In this document: positions 48,797 through 58,354 of the stretch, in pieces
Position numbering within the stretch: position 1 is the first letter of the stretch
How the letters are laid out: every line of letters starts with the position of its first letter
Source: Bacillota bacterium
Lineage (GTDB): Bacteria; Bacillota; Clostridia; Monoglobales; Firm-18
DNA: 64,000 nucleotides
Direction of reading: 5' to 3'
NCBI GenBank assembly: GCA_022706765.1
Contig: JAKJBX010000008.1
Location: 1 to 64,000 of the forward strand
The notes under the pieces: generated by a model
What the model saw: only the letters and a program-made list of their open reading frames with translations
Database searches by the model: none
Told to the model about the DNA's origin: nothing
Translations under genes and position numbers: made by a program

Positions 48797-49900
48797 TTAT
48801 AATTTAATAATTTTGACCGAATTGCTCAGCACCACTGCCGCCTTTTTGCCCGACAGCAGCAGGACGCTGCGGATCTCACGCTCTGTCTGCGCCGTTGCGA
48901 CAGCTCTGCCCTTATAGCTCAGCAGGGTGAGGCTGCGCTGCTCTGACACCAAAATGCCGCCGCTGCCGGCGTCGAGCGACTTGATCTCGGTTTCCGAGAC
49001 GTACTCGCCCGTCTTTTTTCCGTCGCTGCCGTACGCTTCGATCAGGCTGTTGTTCCTGCCGCCGCCAAAGCACAGGACGGCGCCCGAGTCATCGGGAACG
49101 GCATATTTTTGCAGCGTTCTGTTTTCAAAGCTGACCGCCCATTTCTGCACGCCTTTGGATGAGATGCCCAAAAGCTCGTCCTCGCCGACGGCGACAAGGT
49201 CGCCGCCCTTTTGATATTTCACGGCAAAAATCAGGCTGTCTTCCCTCAGCACTTCGCCGAGGATCTTTTCGCCGTCAATGTCCACCACCGTCACCTTGCT
49301 GGTCAGCTTAGCGGCTGCCGACGACAGGATCACCGCCGCAAGCCGCTTGCCGTCGGGCGACAGGTCGACGTCCACGACATAATTCTCGCCGAGCCGCCAG
49401 TGATAGACCGCTTCGCCCTTGTCTGTGCGCACCTCGATCCTCGCCTTGTAGCCGACCTCATAGGTCACCACAGCGGCATAGCCCTTTTCGTTGATTTTGG
49501 CGGTGATGAGGGGCTGCTCCGTCTTTGCCTCCCACACCAGTGCGCCTCCGCTGTATACCGCAACGTCCGTGCCGCCCCTGTCAAACATCAGGGTGTGGCT
49601 GCCCGCCGTCTGAAAGACGGGCTTGGTCATAGGACGGGATACCGCAAATGCCCGCCCGCCGTTTTGGTTGATGCCCAGCATCCCCTCGGCGTTCACGGCG
49701 ATCAGCCGCCCGTCCTGCGCCGCAAAACGGTACTGGCTGCCCGTGTCAAAGTCGAACACCGACGCCTGCTTGTCGGGCGGCGGGGTGAAAAGCCCCCGGT
49801 TGGCATAGACCAGTCCGCCCAAAAGGACGGCTATGATAAATAGTACGATAACCAGTCTTTTTTTATGCTTTTTTTGGCGTTTTTGTTTAGCGTCCGTCGT
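48797..49900 (-). CDS. Membrane-anchored beta-propeller-like protein (DUF5711-like)
   Basis: The product is a single-span membrane protein with a large extracytoplasmic beta-rich domain resembling DUF5711 clostridial proteins (WD/PQQ-like repeats such as AVYSGGALVWEAKTEQPLIT and DVDLSPDGKRLAAVILSS). The first usual start codon is a TTG at 49822, but this falls inside the hydrophobic anchor (LVIVLFIIAVLLGGLVYA) and has no ribosome-binding site. The frame continues upstream to an ACG at 49900, six bases after GGAGG, giving TDAKQKRQKKHKKR before the anchor. I therefore propose ACG 49900 as the start (367 residues). It overlaps truA by 14 bp. Function is unknown. Confidence 0.7.
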   Translation of the reverse strand, partial: TTDAKQKRQKKHKKRLVIVLFIIAVLLGGLVYANRGLFTPPPDKQASVFDFDTGSQYRFAAQDGRLIAVNAEGMLGINQNGGRAFAVSRPMTKPVFQTAGSHTLMFDRGGTDVAVYSGGALVWEAKTEQPLITAKINEKGYAAVVTYEVGYKARIEVRTDKGEAVYHWRLGENYVVDVDLSPDGKRLAAVILSSAAAKLTSKVTVVDIDGEKILGEVLREDSLIFAVKYQKGGDLVAVGEDELLGISSKGVQKWAVSFENRTLQKYAVPDDSGAVLCFGGGRNNSLIEAYGSDGKKTGEYVSETEIKSLDAGSGGILVSEQRSLTLLSYKGRAVATAQTEREIRSVLLLSGKKAAVVLSNSVKIIKL

Positions 49901-50639
49901 AGCTCACCTCCGCAAGATACAGCCCCATTGCCCCTGCCGTTATACCACTTTTGCGCCTGTCCCCGCTTTGTATGATGTCCGGAACATCTCCCTCGGCAAG
50001 CTTGCCTACGCCGACATACAGCAGCGTTCCGGCAATGATGCGCACCATATTATAAAGATAGGCGTCCGCCGTGACGGTAAACCGGAGGAGGTCGCCCTCC
50101 TTTTCGGCGTCCAGCCGCATGACGTTGCGCACGGTCGTCTTTTGTGACCCGCCGGTCGCCATGAATGCTGAAAAGTCGTGGCGTCCCAAAAAGTGGCGGG
50201 TGGCACGGCGCATACTGTCAAAGTCGATGTCATAGGGGAAATGGTAGGCGAAATTTTCGTAAAACGGGTTGGCGATCGGGCTATTATAGGCTTTATAGAT
50301 ATAGGTTTTGGATGATGCGCTAAACCTTGCGTGAAAGTCGTCGGCGACCGCCTTGCAGCCGACAGCCCGAATATCCCCGGGCAGGACGGTATTGAGCGCA
50401 AGCGGCAGCTTGTCGGGAGGGATGGCGGTATCGCTGTAAAAATTCGTGATGTATGAAAGGGCGTGGACGCCCGCATCCGTCCTGCTGCATCCCGTCAGCG
50501 ACGGGCGGCTGCCGGTAATCCGCTCTATCGCATCCGTCAGCGCCTCCTGGACGGTAACGGCATTTTTCTGAATCTGCCAGCCGTGATACTGCGTGCCGCA
50601 GAAAGTAATTTCAAGCGCTAAGTTTTGCATGGCCTTCAC
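49887..50639 (-). CDS. truA: tRNA pseudouridine(38-40) synthase
   Basis: TruA modifies uridines 38, 39 and 40 in the anticodon stem-loop of many tRNAs. The 250-residue product contains YHGWQIQKN, the catalytic aspartate in GCSRTDAGVHAL (Asp at about residue 52), and FSASSKTYIYKAYN. LYNMVRIIAGTLLYVGVGKL is also present. Length and motifs are typical. It overlaps ecfT by 4 bp, the standard ecfA1-ecfA2-ecfT-truA order of Firmicutes. Its last codons overlap the start of the DUF5711-like gene. Confidence 0.96.
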   Translation of the reverse strand: MKAMQNLALEITFCGTQYHGWQIQKNAVTVQEALTDAIERITGSRPSLTGCSRTDAGVHALSYITNFYSDTAIPPDKLPLALNTVLPGDIRAVGCKAVADDFHARFSASSKTYIYKAYNSPIANPFYENFAYHFPYDIDFDSMRRATRHFLGRHDFSAFMATGGSQKTTVRNVMRLDAEKEGDLLRFTVTADAYLYNMVRIIAGTLLYVGVGKLAEGDVPDIIQSGDRRKSGITAGAMGLYLAEVSYDGR

Positions 50640-51436
50640 CCTACCTTATTTGCGAATATTACAAGCGTCATTAGCCCCGCAAAGACACAGCCGGCGGCAT
50701 AGTCCGCTGCGGTGACCTTTGCTTCGCTCAGGCGGGTGCGGTGGTTGCCGCCCCGGTAGCAGCGGCAGTCCATGGCGGTGGCAAGCTCCTCCGCCCTGCG
50801 AATAGCGCTGATGAACAGCGGCACCAGCAGCGGGATCAGCGCCTTGGCTCTTTTCAGAAGGTTGCCGCTCTGAAAGTCGGCTCCCCTTGCCATCTGCGCT
50901 TTCATGATCTTATCGGTTTCTTCGAGCAGAGTCGGCACAAAGCGCAGCGCAATGCTCATCATCATGGCAAGCTCATGCGTCGGCAGACCCATTTTGCCGA
51001 AGGGTTTCAAAAGGCGCTCGATGCCGTCGGTCAGCGCAATCGGCGAGGTCGTATAGGTCAAAAGCGAGGTGCCGAGCACCAACAGGACAATACGGGCAAG
51101 CATCTGGACGGCGTAGGCGGCGCCCTCATAGGTCAGGCGCAAAAAGCCCCACTGCCAAATGACCGTGCCGCTTGTCATCAAAAGATTCAGCACCGCCGTA
51201 AAGGCGATGAACGCCACCAGCGGCTTTAAGCCCTTGACGACAAACTTAAACGGCACACCGGATATCATGATGATGACGACGGTGAACGCTGCAACCGCTG
51301 CGTATGCAAGCGCGGTCTTTGCCGTGAACACCGCCGATAAAAACACAAAGGTCAGCACGATTTTGACCATGGCATCCAGCCTGTGCAGCGGACTATTTCC
51401 CGGGAAATATTGCCCGAGGGTGATGTCTTTAAGCAC
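50636..51436 (-). CDS. ecfT: ECF transporter transmembrane subunit EcfT
   Basis: EcfT is the integral-membrane scaffold of group II energy-coupling-factor vitamin transporters. The 266-residue product starts LGQYFPGNSPLHRLDAMVK, the usual N-terminal motif. It has about five membrane spans. The coupling-helix motif is AQMARGADFQSGNLLKRAKA (the conserved Ala-Arg-Gly), followed by LFISAIRRAEELATAMDCRCY. It overlaps ecfA2 and truA. It would serve the S-component at 18026-18499 and others elsewhere. Confidence 0.95.
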   Translation of the reverse strand: MLKDITLGQYFPGNSPLHRLDAMVKIVLTFVFLSAVFTAKTALAYAAVAAFTVVIIMISGVPFKFVVKGLKPLVAFIAFTAVLNLLMTSGTVIWQWGFLRLTYEGAAYAVQMLARIVLLVLGTSLLTYTTSPIALTDGIERLLKPFGKMGLPTHELAMMMSIALRFVPTLLEETDKIMKAQMARGADFQSGNLLKRAKALIPLLVPLFISAIRRAEELATAMDCRCYRGGNHRTRLSEAKVTAADYAAGCVFAGLMTLVIFANKVG

Positions 51437-52262
51437 GGCGCAGCACCCCCAGTATATAGTCCTTTGCCTGCTCGACGGTGCAGACGTCCACGCCGTACCG
51501 CTGCTTCATCAGGCGTGTCACCTGCGGGGCGGTCAGCCCCATCTGTTCGAGCCGCTCATACCGTGAATACACCTCGGCCGGCGTGCCTTGCATGGCAATT
51601 GTGCCATGGTCCATAACATACAGGTAGTCCACGCAGTTGGCGATGTCCTCCATGCCGTGGGACACCAAAATGACCGTCATCCCCGTTTCGGCATGGAGTC
51701 TTTTGATTTGCGACAGGATGTCCTCACGCCCCCGTGGGTCAAGCCCCGCCGTCGGCTCGTCCAGCACCAGCACCTGCGGACGCATCGCCAGCACACCGGC
51801 GATCGCCGCACGGCGCTTTTGCCCGCCCGACAGCTCAAAGGGCGATTTCTCAAACAATGTCTCCGAAAGCCCGACCAGCGCCGCAGACTCCCGGACGGCG
51901 GCGTCGGTTTCGTCCGCCGAAAAACCCATATTCCCGGGCGCAAAGGCGATGTCCTTATAGACGGTTTCCGCAAAAAGCTGATGCTCGGGGTACTGGAACA
52001 CAAGCCCCACCTTTGCACGGACTGTCTTTAAATCGGCTTTTTTGTCCAAGGTGTCGGCGCCGCACACAATGACCTTGCCGCCCGTCGGTCTCAAAAGCCC
52101 GTTGAAATGCTGGACAAGCGTCGATTTGCCGCTGCCCGTATGCCCGATGATGCCGATAAACGCTCCGCTTTCGACGGTCATTGAAACGTCCTTCAACGCC
52201 CCCTTCTCAAACGGTCCGCCCTCGGAATAGATATAACTGACGTTTTGTGCCTGTATAATCAA
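51429..52262 (-). CDS. ecfA2: ECF transporter ATPase A' (EcfA2)
   Basis: This is one of two ABC ATPases that power ECF transport. The 277-residue product shows Walker [10 protein letters not shown] (about 36-44), the Q-loop [13 protein letters not shown], signature [14 protein letters not shown], and Walker [13 protein letters not shown]. The H-loop is in ILVSHGMED. The QLFAETV Q-loop region and C-terminal extension are typical of EcfA2. Its start overlaps the ecfA1 stop by 4 bp and its end overlaps ecfT by 8 bp. Confidence 0.95.
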   Translation of the reverse strand: MIIQAQNVSYIYSEGGPFEKGALKDVSMTVESGAFIGIIGHTGSGKSTLVQHFNGLLRPTGGKVIVCGADTLDKKADLKTVRAKVGLVFQYPEHQLFAETVYKDIAFAPGNMGFSADETDAAVRESAALVGLSETLFEKSPFELSGGQKRRAAIAGVLAMRPQVLVLDEPTAGLDPRGREDILSQIKRLHAETGMTVILVSHGMEDIANCVDYLYVMDHGTIAMQGTPAEVYSRYERLEQMGLTAPQVTRLMKQRYGVDVCTVEQAKDYILGVLRRA

Positions 52263-53086
52263 TGCGATACCTCCGATAACGCTTCCATCGCTTCTTCGAC
52301 CGTAAGCACGTCGGCGGGGACGTCTATCCCCTCCCTGCGGAGCGCATACATCAGCTCCGTTACCTGGGGAACATCCAGCCCGTAGGACTTGATCCGCTCC
52401 ACGTCCGAAAACACCTGACGGGGCGGCGCATCCATGACGACCCCGCCGTCATTCATCACGATCACCCGGTCAGCGACAGTCGCCTCATCCATATTGTGGG
52501 TGATGAGGACGATCGTGATGCCCTCCTCTTTATTGAGCCGCTTTAAGGTGGCGACGACCTCCCGCCTGCCGATAGGGTCGAGCATGGCAGTCGGCTCGTC
52601 GAGCACGATGCACTTCGGCTTCATCGCCAGCACGCCCGCAATGGCGATGCGCTGCTTCTGACCGCCCGACAAAAGGTGCGGCGCATGGCGTTTATAATCG
52701 CTCATGCCCACGGTTTCGAGCGCCCAGTCCACGAGCCTGCGGATCTCGGGCGACGGCACGCCTAAGTTCTCCGGCGCAAAGGCGACATCCTCTTCCACGA
52801 TGGTCGCCACGATTTGGTTGTCGGGGTTTTGGAACACCATCCCCACCATCCGGCGGATGTCGTAAAGGCGGTGCTCGTCCCGTGTGTCGATGCCGCCCAC
52901 CGCCACGCTGCCTCCCTTTGGCAGCAGGATGGCGTTGAAGTGCTTGGCAAGAGTCGATTTACCGCTGCCGTTATGCCCCAACACCGCCACGAACTCACCG
53001 TCCGCAACACCGATGTTGATGTCCTTGAGGATGTCCTCCGTTTGCTCACTGTGGTATTTGAAAGTAAGGTTCTCTGTTTTAATCAT
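52259..53086 (-). CDS. ecfA1: ECF transporter ATPase A (EcfA1)
   Basis: This is the second ECF ATPase. The product of about 275 residues shows Walker [11 protein letters not shown]-loop [19 protein letters not shown] (typical of EcfA1), signature [14 protein letters not shown], Walker [13 protein letters not shown], and [10 protein letters not shown] start at ATG 53086 with GGTGGAG six bases upstream; the frame is open ten codons further to 53116 but lacks a site. The start overlaps the methyltransferase stop by 4 bp, so it is part of the long run from rnfC towards rho. Confidence 0.95.
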   Translation of the reverse strand: MIKTENLTFKYHSEQTEDILKDINIGVADGEFVAVLGHNGSGKSTLAKHFNAILLPKGGSVAVGGIDTRDEHRLYDIRRMVGMVFQNPDNQIVATIVEEDVAFAPENLGVPSPEIRRLVDWALETVGMSDYKRHAPHLLSGGQKQRIAIAGVLAMKPKCIVLDEPTAMLDPIGRREVVATLKRLNKEEGITIVLITHNMDEATVADRVIVMNDGGVVMDAPPRQVFSDVERIKSYGLDVPQVTELMYALRREGIDVPADVLTVEEAMEALSEVSH

Positions 53087-53949
53087 CGTATACTCCACCT
53101 TGAAGATGCGCCGCAAGGCAATATGAATTGGTTGGAACTCATCGGCAGTCCGATCTCTTCGGATACCGCCCTGCCGCCGAACTTTGCGCCCACGGTCATC
53201 GCCAGCACGTTTTGCATCGTGGCTCCGCTAAGCCCCGTAGTGTAGGAATTGAGCAGCACGAACAGCGGATCTTCGGATAACAGTCCGGCGCATTTTTCCA
53301 CAAAGCCGTAAAGGGTGTTTTCGATCTTCCACACCTCGCCGCCAGGTCCCCTGCCGTAGGACGGCGGGTCCATGATGATGGCGTCGTAGCGGTTGCCCCG
53401 GCGCAGCTCACGCTCGACAAACTTGACGCAGTCGTCCACGATGTAGCGGACGCTGTCTTCCGCCACGCCGGACAGCGACACATTTTCTTTGGCATGGGCG
53501 ACCATACCCTTGGCGGCATCGACGTGGCAGACAAACGCCCCCGCCTTTGCCGCAGCCACCGTCGCCCCGCCCGTATAGGCAAAGAGGTTCAGGACCCTGA
53601 CCGGTCTGTTGGCGTTTCTTATCAGCGCACCGCTCCACGTCCAGTTGACAAGCTGTTCGGGGAACAACCCCATATGCTTAAAGCCCATCGGCTTGATCTT
53701 GAAACGGCAGCCGTCCTGGGCGATCACCCAGCTTTCAGGGAGCTTTGCGTGAAATTCCCACTGCCCGCCGCCGCGGTCGCTGCGGTGATAGTATGCGTCC
53801 GGCTTTTGCCAATGGGTATTGTTGCCGCTGCGCCGCCACACCGCCTGAGGGTCGGGACGGACAAAAAACCAGTCCCCCCAACGCTCCAAGCGTTCGCCGC
53901 CGCCGGAATCTATCAGCTCGTAATCCTTCCAGTTATCCGCAATCCACAT
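53083..53949 (-). CDS. Class I SAM-dependent methyltransferase (RlmI-like)
   Basis: The 288-residue product has a Rossmann-like methyltransferase core: [20 protein letters not shown] (motif I, about 130-149), [15 protein letters not shown], and the catalytic [14 protein letters not shown]. These resemble the COG1092 rRNA cytosine methyltransferases. The N-terminal 60 residues are a small beta domain rich in Trp ([14 protein letters not shown]), and no PUA domain is seen. The NPPSYG-type motif (here DPPSYG) points to an RNA or protein substrate. Exact target is not known. It lies between a pyridoxal kinase gene and ecfA1. Confidence 0.85.
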   Translation of the reverse strand: MWIADNWKDYELIDSGGGERLERWGDWFFVRPDPQAVWRRSGNNTHWQKPDAYYHRSDRGGGQWEFHAKLPESWVIAQDGCRFKIKPMGFKHMGLFPEQLVNWTWSGALIRNANRPVRVLNLFAYTGGATVAAAKAGAFVCHVDAAKGMVAHAKENVSLSGVAEDSVRYIVDDCVKFVERELRRGNRYDAIIMDPPSYGRGPGGEVWKIENTLYGFVEKCAGLLSEDPLFVLLNSYTTGLSGATMQNVLAMTVGAKFGGRAVSEEIGLPMSSNQFILPCGASSRWSIR

Positions 53950-53963
53950 GATTGATTCATCCC

Positions 53964-54770
53964 TTATATCAGCCTATTCATCACCTTTTCGATCATCACG
54001 CCCATGCGCATCTCGCCGCCGCTCTGGACAGTCGCATCAATAGCGGTCTTGACAAAGTCTGCCGCCAGCGCAATCGCCGCCGAAAAGCCGTCGCCGCGCA
54101 TCAGCGCACCTGTCAGCACGCCGGTAAAGATATCGCCTGTGCCGTGGAAGTCCACGGGGGCGTAGTCGCACTTATGGCGAATAAATTCGCCGCTTTGTTT
54201 GTCATATGCCATGACGTACATTCCGTCCGTAAGCTTACAGCCGGTGATGACCGTGCGCCCGGGTCCCATTCCGCACAGCCGCAAAAGCCATCCCTGCGCA
54301 TCCTCTCCGGTTTCACAGGCAGACGTTTCCCCCAGCAGGAACTGCGCCTCGGTGATGTTCGGGGTGATCAGGTCAGCATGGCGGACAAGCCGGCGCATAT
54401 TTTCGACCATGGCGTTGTCCATCGTAGGGTAGAGCCTGCCATTGTCGGCAAAGACGGGATCGACCACCGCATAGCAGGAAAACGCTTCAATGGCGGAGAT
54501 GATGACGTCCACCTGACCGGCGCTGCCCAAAAATCCGCTGTATATGCAGTCAAAGGTCACATCCAACGACTTCCAGTGGGCGACGGTTTGTTTCATATGG
54601 TCGGTGAGGTCGGTGATGGCATAGCCTTCAAAAACACCCGTGACGGTGGATAAAACAGCTGTCGGCAGGCTGCATACCGTGCCACCCATTGCGGAAATGA
54701 CCGGTATGACCGCCCCGAGAGAAGCCTTCCCAAGACCCGAAAGGTCATGGGCGGCGATGATTTTTTTCAA
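53964..54770 (-). CDS. pdxK: Pyridoxal/pyridoxamine kinase (PdxY/PdxK type)
   Basis: This ribokinase-fold enzyme phosphorylates B6 vitamers with ATP in the salvage pathway. The 268-residue product begins KKIIAAHDLSGLGKASLGA, the DLSG-type motif of pyridoxamine kinases. It continues with VDPVFADNGRLYPTMD, LITPNITEAQFLLGE and the anion-hole VDFHGTGDIFTGVLTGAL with the catalytic Asp. Its position among PLP-dependent enzymes and an ECF vitamin module fits B6 supply; a pyridoxine S-component would make sense of this but is not proven. It lies 33 bp after rnfB. Confidence 0.92.
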   Translation of the reverse strand: MKKIIAAHDLSGLGKASLGAVIPVISAMGGTVCSLPTAVLSTVTGVFEGYAITDLTDHMKQTVAHWKSLDVTFDCIYSGFLGSAGQVDVIISAIEAFSCYAVVDPVFADNGRLYPTMDNAMVENMRRLVRHADLITPNITEAQFLLGETSACETGEDAQGWLLRLCGMGPGRTVITGCKLTDGMYVMAYDKQSGEFIRHKCDYAPVDFHGTGDIFTGVLTGALMRGDGFSAAIALAADFVKTAIDATVQSGGEMRMGVMIEKVMNRLI

Positions 54771-54803
54771 CAGAATTCCCCCAAATCAGGATTGGTATTC
54801 CCA

Positions 54804-55607
54804 TTATACGCCTTTTCCCTGCGTTTTGCAATAGATGATTTTCTTCGGACATTTCTCGGCGCAGGCGCCGCAGTTTGTGCATTTTGCATAATCAATGACA
54901 GCGATATTGGACGACACCGCTATGGCACCGTACTCGCACGCCTTTTCACAGATACGGCAGGCGATACAGCCCACAAGGCAGATGTCCTTCATGTCCGCGC
55001 CCTTGTCATGCGACGCGCAGCGGACGCTGTATACATTCGCCTTGGGGACCATGCGGATGAGGCTTTTAGGGCAGGCGGCAAGGCATATGCCGCACGCTGT
55101 GCATTTATCGGGGTCGACCGCCGCAACCCCGTCCGTGACCGTCAGCGCGCCAAAGCGGCACACCCGCACGCAGTTGCCCAGCCCCAGACAGCCGAAGCGG
55201 CAGACCTTATCGCCGCCCGACAGACCGGCGACAACCTCGCAGTCGGACAGCCCTTCATATATGTACTTCTTTTTCGACGCATCCAAGGTGCCCCGGCACA
55301 TCACCACCGCCACGTTTTCCGCAACCGGCTGTGCAGGGACGCCCATGATTTCAGCGACCCTTTCGGCAGTAGAGGTACCGCCCACGGGACAGGCTCCGGT
55401 CACAGCGCTGCCCTCGACAATCGCACCCGCAAGCGCAGCGCAGCCCGCATAGCCGCATGCCCCGCAATTCGCCCCCGGCAGCGCTTCGGTCACCAGCGGG
55501 ATATTCGCGTCCTGCCCGACCGATAAGTACTTTGACGCCAGCGCAAGCGCCAGCCCCAGCAAAAGCCCCAGTCCCCCCATCGCCAGCACGGCAGTCAATA
55601 TCGTCAC
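54804..55607 (-). CDS. rnfB: Rnf complex subunit B (iron-sulphur protein)
   Basis: RnfB is the ferredoxin-accepting iron-sulphur subunit of the membrane Rnf complex, which couples ferredoxin oxidation to NAD reduction and ion export. The 267-residue product has an N-terminal membrane anchor (GGLGLLLGLALALASKYL). The Fx domain cluster is GANCGACGYAGC. Three further ferredoxin motifs follow: CTACGICLAACP, CIACRICEKACEYGA and CTNCGACAEKCP. It is the last gene of the rnfCDGEAB operon, 22 bp after rnfA. Confidence 0.97.
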   Translation of the reverse strand: MTILTAVLAMGGLGLLLGLALALASKYLSVGQDANIPLVTEALPGANCGACGYAGCAALAGAIVEGSAVTGACPVGGTSTAERVAEIMGVPAQPVAENVAVVMCRGTLDASKKKYIYEGLSDCEVVAGLSGGDKVCRFGCLGLGNCVRVCRFGALTVTDGVAAVDPDKCTACGICLAACPKSLIRMVPKANVYSVRCASHDKGADMKDICLVGCIACRICEKACEYGAIAVSSNIAVIDYAKCTNCGACAEKCPKKIIYCKTQGKGV

Positions 55608-55629
55608 GGAATACCCCCTCCTTATTGTC

Positions 55630-56211
55630 TCAGATTTTCAGCCCCGAAAAACCGAGAAACGCCATGGCGATCAGCCCTGCGGTGATCAGCGCAATCGGCA
55701 TGCCCTGTAAAAATTCCGGAATGTCGGCGTCCTCCAAATGCTCCCTGACCCCTGCAAACAGCACGAGCGCCAGCATAAAGCCCAGCGCCGCCGTCACGCC
55801 GTAGACCAGCGACATCAGCAGGTTGTATTCCTTTTGGATGTTCAAAAGCGCCACGCCCAGCACCGCACAGTTGGTGGTGATCAGCGGCAGGTAGATACCG
55901 AGCGCATTATAAAGCGACGGCAGCATCTTTTGCAAAAACATTTCCACCAGCTGGACCAGCGCCGCAATGACTAAAATAAACCCGATGGTTTGCAGATATT
56001 CCAGCCCGAAAGGCAGCAGCACATAGGTATTGAGCAGCCAGGTCATCACCGAGGCAAGCCCCATGACAAAGGTGACCGCCATGCCCATGCCGACGGCGGT
56101 TTCGGTTTTTTTGGAGACGCCGAGGAATGGGCAGATGCCCAAAAACTTGACCAGCACAAAATTTTCGATAAAGATTGCGCTCACCGAGAGGATAAACAGC
56201 TCTTTAAGCAC
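55630..56211 (-). CDS. rnfA: Rnf complex subunit A
   Basis: RnfA is one of the two small six-span membrane subunits (related to NqrE) that form the core of the Rnf complex and share a membrane iron-sulphur site. The 193-residue product has FLGICPFLGVSKKTETAVGMG near the N terminus, holding the conserved Cys, and TNCAVLGVALLNIQKEYN in the middle half. Both half-repeats are intact. It overlaps rnfE by 8 bp. Length is the family norm. Confidence 0.97.
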   Translation of the reverse strand: MLKELFILSVSAIFIENFVLVKFLGICPFLGVSKKTETAVGMGMAVTFVMGLASVMTWLLNTYVLLPFGLEYLQTIGFILVIAALVQLVEMFLQKMLPSLYNALGIYLPLITTNCAVLGVALLNIQKEYNLLMSLVYGVTAALGFMLALVLFAGVREHLEDADIPEFLQGMPIALITAGLIAMAFLGFSGLKI

Positions 56212-56806
56212 TGGCTTTCCTCCTCTCCTTGATGAGGTTGATGACGCCCAGCGTCAGACCCAGTATGATGAAGCCGCCCGGGGGCAGGATGGCGATCAAC
56301 GCCGGCTGATAGCCCTCTCCGAGCACCGCATAGCCCAGCAGCGTACCGTTGCCGATCAGTTCGCGCACCGCAGACAGGATGGTCAGCGCGCCCGCAAAGC
56401 CCAGACCCATGCCCAGTCCGTCGGCGGCGCTCTTGACGACGCTGTGCTTTGACGCAAACGCCTCCGCCCGTGCAAGGATGATGCAGTTAACGACGATCAG
56501 CGGGATGAATATGCCCAACGACTTAGACAGCGCCGGCGCATAGGCTTTGAGCAGCATATCCACCAGTGTGGCAAAGCCCGAGATGACCACCACATAGGAG
56601 GCTATGCGGATCTTGCCCGGGATAAAGCCGCGCAGCAGAGAAACGGCGATGTTGGCGCACACCAAAACCCCCGTCGTGGCAAGACCCATGCCGATACCGT
56701 TTGCCACCGAGGTGGTGACCGCCAGCGTCGGACACATGCCCAAAAGCTGAACGAAGGTCGGGTTTTCATTGAACAATCCGTTTTTGACGATACCTGCGCA
56801 CTTCAC
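56204..56806 (-). CDS. rnfE: Rnf complex subunit E
   Basis: RnfE is the NqrD-like partner of RnfA. The 200-residue product has VQLLGMCPTLAVTTSVANGIG with the conserved Cys near the N terminus, six membrane spans, and VVNCIILARAEAFASK in the second half. PPGGFIILGLTLGVINLIKE closes the protein. It is coupled by a 4-bp overlap to rnfG and an 8-bp overlap to rnfA. Confidence 0.97.
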   Translation of the reverse strand: MKCAGIVKNGLFNENPTFVQLLGMCPTLAVTTSVANGIGMGLATTGVLVCANIAVSLLRGFIPGKIRIASYVVVISGFATLVDMLLKAYAPALSKSLGIFIPLIVVNCIILARAEAFASKHSVVKSAADGLGMGLGFAGALTILSAVRELIGNGTLLGYAVLGEGYQPALIAILPPGGFIILGLTLGVINLIKERRKASA

Positions 56807-57372
56807 CGATCCAGCACCCCCTCTACCGCCAAGACGGCATCATTGACGCCGCTGATGACAGCCCTTGACGAGATGGTCGCACCCGTCACCACCTGAACCT
56901 GATTGCCGCCCGGCGTGCTTCTCACAGCGGCGAGGTCCCCTGTCTTGCCGGGGAACTGTCCATAAAACCGCGCTTCCCCGATTTTAGAACCGAGCCCGGG
57001 CGTTTCACCGGATTTGTCGATGATGCTGATGCCGGTGACCGTGAGGCTTTCGTCCACCCCTACCATCATTTTGATGTCGCCGCCATAACCGGCGACAGTC
57101 ACCTCAACGGCGAAGTACCGTTTACCGTCCGCCGCTTCAAAGCCCGTGATACCATTGACAAAGGTGTCATCTGACAGGATGTCATAGGTCTTTGTCGATG
57201 CGGGGTCTATGCCGTCGACGCCGTCAAAGACCGCTGTCTGTGCGGCTGACCTTGCCTGTATGTCAAGGCTTGCGATGATGTCCTTTGTGGCGGCGTTGCC
57301 GATCGCCAAAATCAGCGCCGCCGCTGCGGTGATGATAAACAGAACACCGCCGGATCTTAAAAATTCACACAT
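56803..57372 (-). CDS. rnfG: Rnf complex subunit G (covalent flavoprotein)
   Basis: RnfG is a membrane-anchored extracytoplasmic subunit carrying covalently bound FMN. The 189-residue product has an N-terminal span (SGGVLFIITAAAALILAIGNA) and the FMN-binding domain. Its attachment motif is TGATISSRAV (about 164-173), where the first Thr after GA is the predicted flavinylated residue. GLGSKIGEARFYGQFPGK is also conserved. It overlaps rnfD by 8 bp and rnfE by 4 bp. Confidence 0.96.
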   Translation of the reverse strand: MCEFLRSGGVLFIITAAAALILAIGNAATKDIIASLDIQARSAAQTAVFDGVDGIDPASTKTYDILSDDTFVNGITGFEAADGKRYFAVEVTVAGYGGDIKMMVGVDESLTVTGISIIDKSGETPGLGSKIGEARFYGQFPGKTGDLAAVRSTPGGNQVQVVTGATISSRAVISGVNDAVLAVEGVLDR

Positions 57373-58333
57373 CTTTCACCGCCGCCTTTCCGAAACGTTT
57401 GGGCGACGACGCCCGATCGATCAGCGGAGACGCCACATTCATCAGCAGTATCGCATACGACACGCCCTCCGGATAGCCGCCCACCAGTCGGATGATGACC
57501 GTGATCATGCCGCAACCGATACCGAAAACGACCGCACCCCTTTGGGTGACAGGGGTGGTAGAATAATCCGTTGCCATAAAGAACGCGCCGAGGAACACGC
57601 CGCCCGACAGGATGTGAAACAGCCAATCGCCGGTGAAAAGCGCTGCGCCGCCGAACATCCACGACAGCACCGCAACCGTGCCGACAAAGGCAACGGGGGT
57701 GCGCCATGTGACGACGTGCCGCACGAGCAGGTAGACAAATCCGATCAGCAGCGCAAGCTTGGACGTTTCGCCGATACAGCCACCAACGTTGCCTAAGATC
57801 AGGTCTATGTAGGAGGGCAGCGCCCCGCCCGTGTTTTCCTTTAAAACGCCCAGCGGCGTAGCGTGGGTCGTGACGACCGGTGATACGACCGGCAGCAGCT
57901 TTGCCATCGGCACGGTGAATGCCGTCATCAGCGCAGGCCATGACGCCATCAGAAACGCTCTTGCGCCGAGTGCGGGGTTGATAAAGTTCTGCCCCAAACC
58001 GCCGAAGCACATCTTAACGATAACGATCATAAATAGGCTCCCGACCACGGGGAGCCACAGCGGCACCGACACCGGAAGATTGAACGCCAGCAGCATACCG
58101 GACACCACCGCACTGCAATCCCCCACCGTAGCAGGCTTTTTAAGCAGCACGCTCCACAGGTGCTCAAAAGTCACCGACGAGGCGACCGACACCAGCGTGA
58201 TGAGCGCCGCACGGTAGCCGAAAAAATATGTGCCCGCCAAAAGTGCGGGTATCAGCGCAATGATGACGTCAAGCATGAGGGTCCTTGTGTCGTTTTGGGT
58301 CACGATATGTGGCGCCGCACCGACTTTGAGCAT
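57365..58333 (-). CDS. rnfD: Rnf complex subunit D
   Basis: RnfD is a multi-span membrane subunit (NqrB-like) with covalent FMN. The 322-residue product shows about ten membrane spans and the N-terminal VGAAPHIVTQNDTRTLMLDV. The loop with GLGQNFINPALGARAFLMAS is present, and the flavin region is VVTTHATPLGVLKEN, where family members more often have SGATPL. The ATPL threonine is retained, so flavinylation is still expected. It lies 21 bp after rnfC and overlaps rnfG. Confidence 0.95.
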   Translation of the reverse strand: MLKVGAAPHIVTQNDTRTLMLDVIIALIPALLAGTYFFGYRAALITLVSVASSVTFEHLWSVLLKKPATVGDCSAVVSGMLLAFNLPVSVPLWLPVVGSLFMIVIVKMCFGGLGQNFINPALGARAFLMASWPALMTAFTVPMAKLLPVVSPVVTTHATPLGVLKENTGGALPSYIDLILGNVGGCIGETSKLALLIGFVYLLVRHVVTWRTPVAFVGTVAVLSWMFGGAALFTGDWLFHILSGGVFLGAFFMATDYSTTPVTQRGAVVFGIGCGMITVIIRLVGGYPEGVSYAILLMNVASPLIDRASSPKRFGKAAVKDV

Positions 58334-58354
58334 ATCATCAGCCCTTTCCCGTTT

